A DNA stretch of 64,000 nucleotides, taken from positions 32,023-96,022 of the forward strand of contig JALOPI010000005.1 of assembly GCA_025453975.1 (NCBI GenBank), read 5' to 3'. Made by a program: the position numbers and the translations under genes. Positions 62,518-64,000 of this stretch are shown piece after piece. The notes under the pieces are model-generated. The model worked only from the letters and a program-made list of their open reading frames with translations, ran no database searches and was not told where the DNA came from. The DNA comes from Syntrophobacteraceae bacterium. Lineage in GTDB: Bacteria; Desulfobacterota; Syntrophobacteria; Syntrophobacterales; Syntrophobacteraceae. The number at the start of each line of letters is the position of its first letter. Position 1 is the first letter of the stretch.

Positions 62518-64000
62518 TTAACCAACGACCGGGGTGTTGTCAAGGATATAGTTGGTGGGCCGTGCGCGACTCGAACGCGCGACTCTCTGCTTCATGGGCT
62601 GCCTGGTCTGCTTCCTGGCCTTGACGGCCCGGTCAAGGTCGATCTTCATCTCCGGCCTTCTGTCGAGAACCGCCTTCCGGTTCCAGAGCCTCGCCTCGTC
62701 CCGGATCCTGACCATTTCGCGGTTGTCCTTCTTTCTCATGGCCGCGACGTACCGGTTTGCCAGCTCCTCCTGCTTCTGATTCCGGAAGCTCTTGATCTCC
62801 TCCAGGGACCGGTGGATGTCCCAGGCCTTGCTCGAGCTTACAGGCTGGAACCCGAGCCCCTTGGCGACCGCCTCGCCCGTCGTGAGCTTCCTCGGGCCCT
62901 TCTCCCCGGGCACATTGATGGGGGCGCCCGAGACGGTGGTTTGCCCTTCCCTGGCCAGACGCATCGAGGAGATCACGTTCTTCAGGAAGGTCGGCGAGAC
63001 CGTCTCGATGGCCCGGTCGGGCCGGCCGGACCTCAGGGCGTCCACCGCGCCGGTGAGATCCTCGAGCATCGCGAACGGGATGCCGACCAGCTCGCCGATC
63101 CCGGTGCCGAGCTGCCCGGTGAGGGACTGGTTGATTCTGAGTCGATCCACCACCGGGAGGTCCATGCCGATGGACCCGCCGATGTCCACGCCCAGCGCCG
63201 ACGGTGCCCCGTACATGACGAGGTCTCTCATCCCCTTGGGGAGGGTTTTCCTGACGCCCAGCCCCAGGATGTCCTCCCCGAAAAGCTGCCGCAGGAGCGC
63301 GGCCAGGGCCCCGTACAACGGGAGCGACCCGATCCCGCCCAGCATGGTCATGGCCAGAAGCGAGAAGCCGAAGGCCTTTTTCCCCTCCCTGTCCCCCTCG
63401 GTCAGCATCCACCGCCACATGGAAAGCAGGTTGTGGGAGAAGGACCGGAACGTGTAGGCCGTGCTCATGACCTTCCCCGCCGACGTCCCCCGGAGGAAGC
63501 CGGGGCGGTTGCCCTTGCCGTAGACGAAGTGGGCGTCGTTCACAACGCCCTCCGCGAACTGCTTGGCCACATCCGAGGTGGCCTTTTCCCCGGCCTCGAG
63601 CCCAAGTTCCCGGAGCGTCCTGGCGTTGGTGATCGCCCCGTCCCTCGCGGCCCGGAAGGCTGCCAGCCCCAGGCTCATCCGGTTGTAGCGCTCGGCCATT
63701 TCCATGGGGAATCCCATGACCCGGGCGGCCTTCCCGAGAACCTGCCTGGCCGGGCCTTGCAGCTTCCCGCGCATTTCCGTGACCAGGGCGGCCTGCCCCC
63801 ACCCCTCCCTGAACATGTCGGTCAGGAATTTGCGCTCGTCCTCCCGCAGGCTGGCCTCCGCTATTTTCTTTTGCGTCACGGCCAGCTTGATGTCGCCAGC
63901 AGCCTTGAGGAAGACTTTCCCGGACTGGATCACCCCGAGGTCCATCCCCAGGCGCGGCACGCCGGAAATGATGTTCTGCGTGAGGTTGACGGCCGCCGTC
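62518..64000 (-). CDS. Phage-type protein (large polyvalent/internal virion type), partial, C-terminus in att site
   Basis: The frame is open at the right window edge, so the N-terminus is missing; 493 codons are visible. The protein is helical and includes KVMSTAYTFRSFSHNLLSMW, the hydrophobic ALTM-like helix AFGFSLLAMTMLGGIGSLPL and a segment MYGAPSALGVDIGGSIGMDL. It ends with a charged coiled coil (EEIKSFRNQKQEELANRYVA). These traits resemble the C-terminal part of phage large polyvalent or ejection proteins; this is pattern recognition, not a proven match. The last 20 or so residues are encoded by a tRNA fragment and the bacterial flank, so the native C-terminus may have been replaced on integration. 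Confidence 0.6.
   Translation of the reverse strand, partial: TAAVNLTQNIISGVPRLGMDLGVIQSGKVFLKAAGDIKLAVTQKKIAEASLREDERKFLTDMFREGWGQAALVTEMRGKLQGPARQVLGKAARVMGFPMEMAERYNRMSLGLAAFRAARDGAITNARTLRELGLEAGEKATSDVAKQFAEGVVNDAHFVYGKGNRPGFLRGTSAGKVMSTAYTFRSFSHNLLSMWRWMLTEGDREGKKAFGFSLLAMTMLGGIGSLPLYGALAALLRQLFGEDILGLGVRKTLPKGMRDLVMYGAPSALGVDIGGSIGMDLPVVDRLRINQSLTGQLGTGIGELVGIPFAMLEDLTGAVDALRSGRPDRAIETVSPTFLKNVISSMRLAREGQTTVSGAPINVPGEKGPRKLTTGEAVAKGLGFQPVSSSKAWDIHRSLEEIKSFRNQKQEELANRYVAAMRKKDNREMVRIRDEARLWNRKAVLDRRPEMKIDLDRAVKARKQTRQPMKQRVARSSRARPTNYILDNTPVVG
62553..62586 (-). other. 3' end of a tRNA gene (probable att site)
   Basis: On the minus strand a T arm GCGCG-TTCGAGT-CGCGC is followed by acceptor ACGGCCC, discriminator A and CCA. 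No D arm or anticodon arm can be folded upstream; the sequence there is phage ORF. A 5' GGGCCGT acceptor would fit tRNA-Lys among others, but identity is not certain. Integrases commonly use such tRNA 3' ends, leaving this fragment at one end of the element. Confidence 0.75.

Noticed and set aside
62553..62630. Complete second tRNA, because GGGCCGT about 70 bases upstream could pair with the ACGGCCC acceptor arm
   Set aside because: No D arm, no anticodon stem and no conserved T8/G10 bases can be folded between; the intervening bases are a continuous phage-type coding sequence.
1..64000. CRISPR array or insertion sequence
   Set aside because: No regularly spaced repeats and no transposase gene were seen; the only repeats are short intergenic palindromes.

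Overview
The window is a dense, high-GC bacterial chromosome segment with almost no non-coding DNA inside operons. An LPS assembly protein (LptD), a heptose-nucleotide enzyme (RfaE2) and outer-membrane proteins show a Gram-negative cell. Arylacetate-CoA ligases beside Liv-type ABC transporters, paired type III CoA-transferases, a CbiM/DUF4198-type nickel/cobalt importer and many multi-PAS sensor kinases fit an anaerobic Desulfobacterota/Syntrophobacteria-like organism. That placement is inferred from gene content, not proven.

Left part (1-10.5 kb): the end of a sensor kinase, a YbhGFSR-like efflux ABC operon, then small genes: a DUF1566 protein, TrmL, an ORF interrupted by an in-frame TGA, RfaE2, and a membrane-anchored TPR protein. 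At 10.5-18.6 kb lies a long operon: phenylacetate-CoA ligase (paaK), a double-ACT protein, a complete Liv-type ABC transporter (livKHMGF), and a second PaaK-like protein that lacks the ATP-binding loop and the C-terminal lysine. Its leader holds a promoter, a 25-codon ORF rich in Phe/Tyr codons with a good ribosome binding site, and an intrinsic terminator just before paaK. This is the layout of amino-acid attenuation and suggests that aromatic amino-acid supply controls arylacetate uptake and activation.

Middle (19-39 kb): an HDOD protein and a hybrid kinase, folC, lptD, rplM-rpsI with a good promoter, argC-truA-aminotransferase-pgi, two tandem type III CoA-transferases, a large PAS kinase and exonuclease III. 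Palindromic intergenic repeats appear here and again near 42 kb.

Right part: 39.7-42.1 kb pairs an orphan PstS-like binding protein with a chemoreceptor. Next comes a 2-aminoethylphosphonate (AEP) operon (42.5-52.1 kb): importer phnS2-phnT2-phnU2, phosphonatase phnX, a PbfA-like lyase, AEP transaminase phnW, then two unusual genes, a saccharopine-dehydrogenase-like oxidoreductase and a short alkaline-phosphatase-superfamily hydrolase. From 52.1 to 58.5 kb are the divergent halves of a nickel/cobalt ECF-type importer with DUF4198, NikL-like, CbiM and CbiQ on one strand, and an outer-membrane protein plus a double CbiO ATPase on the other. A UvrD-family helicase and a CoA-disulfide-reductase-like flavoprotein with a rhodanese domain follow. 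The window ends with tRNA-Glu and, next to it, the 3' piece of a second tRNA gene fused into a phage-type ORF. This is apparently the boundary of an integrated prophage extending beyond the window.
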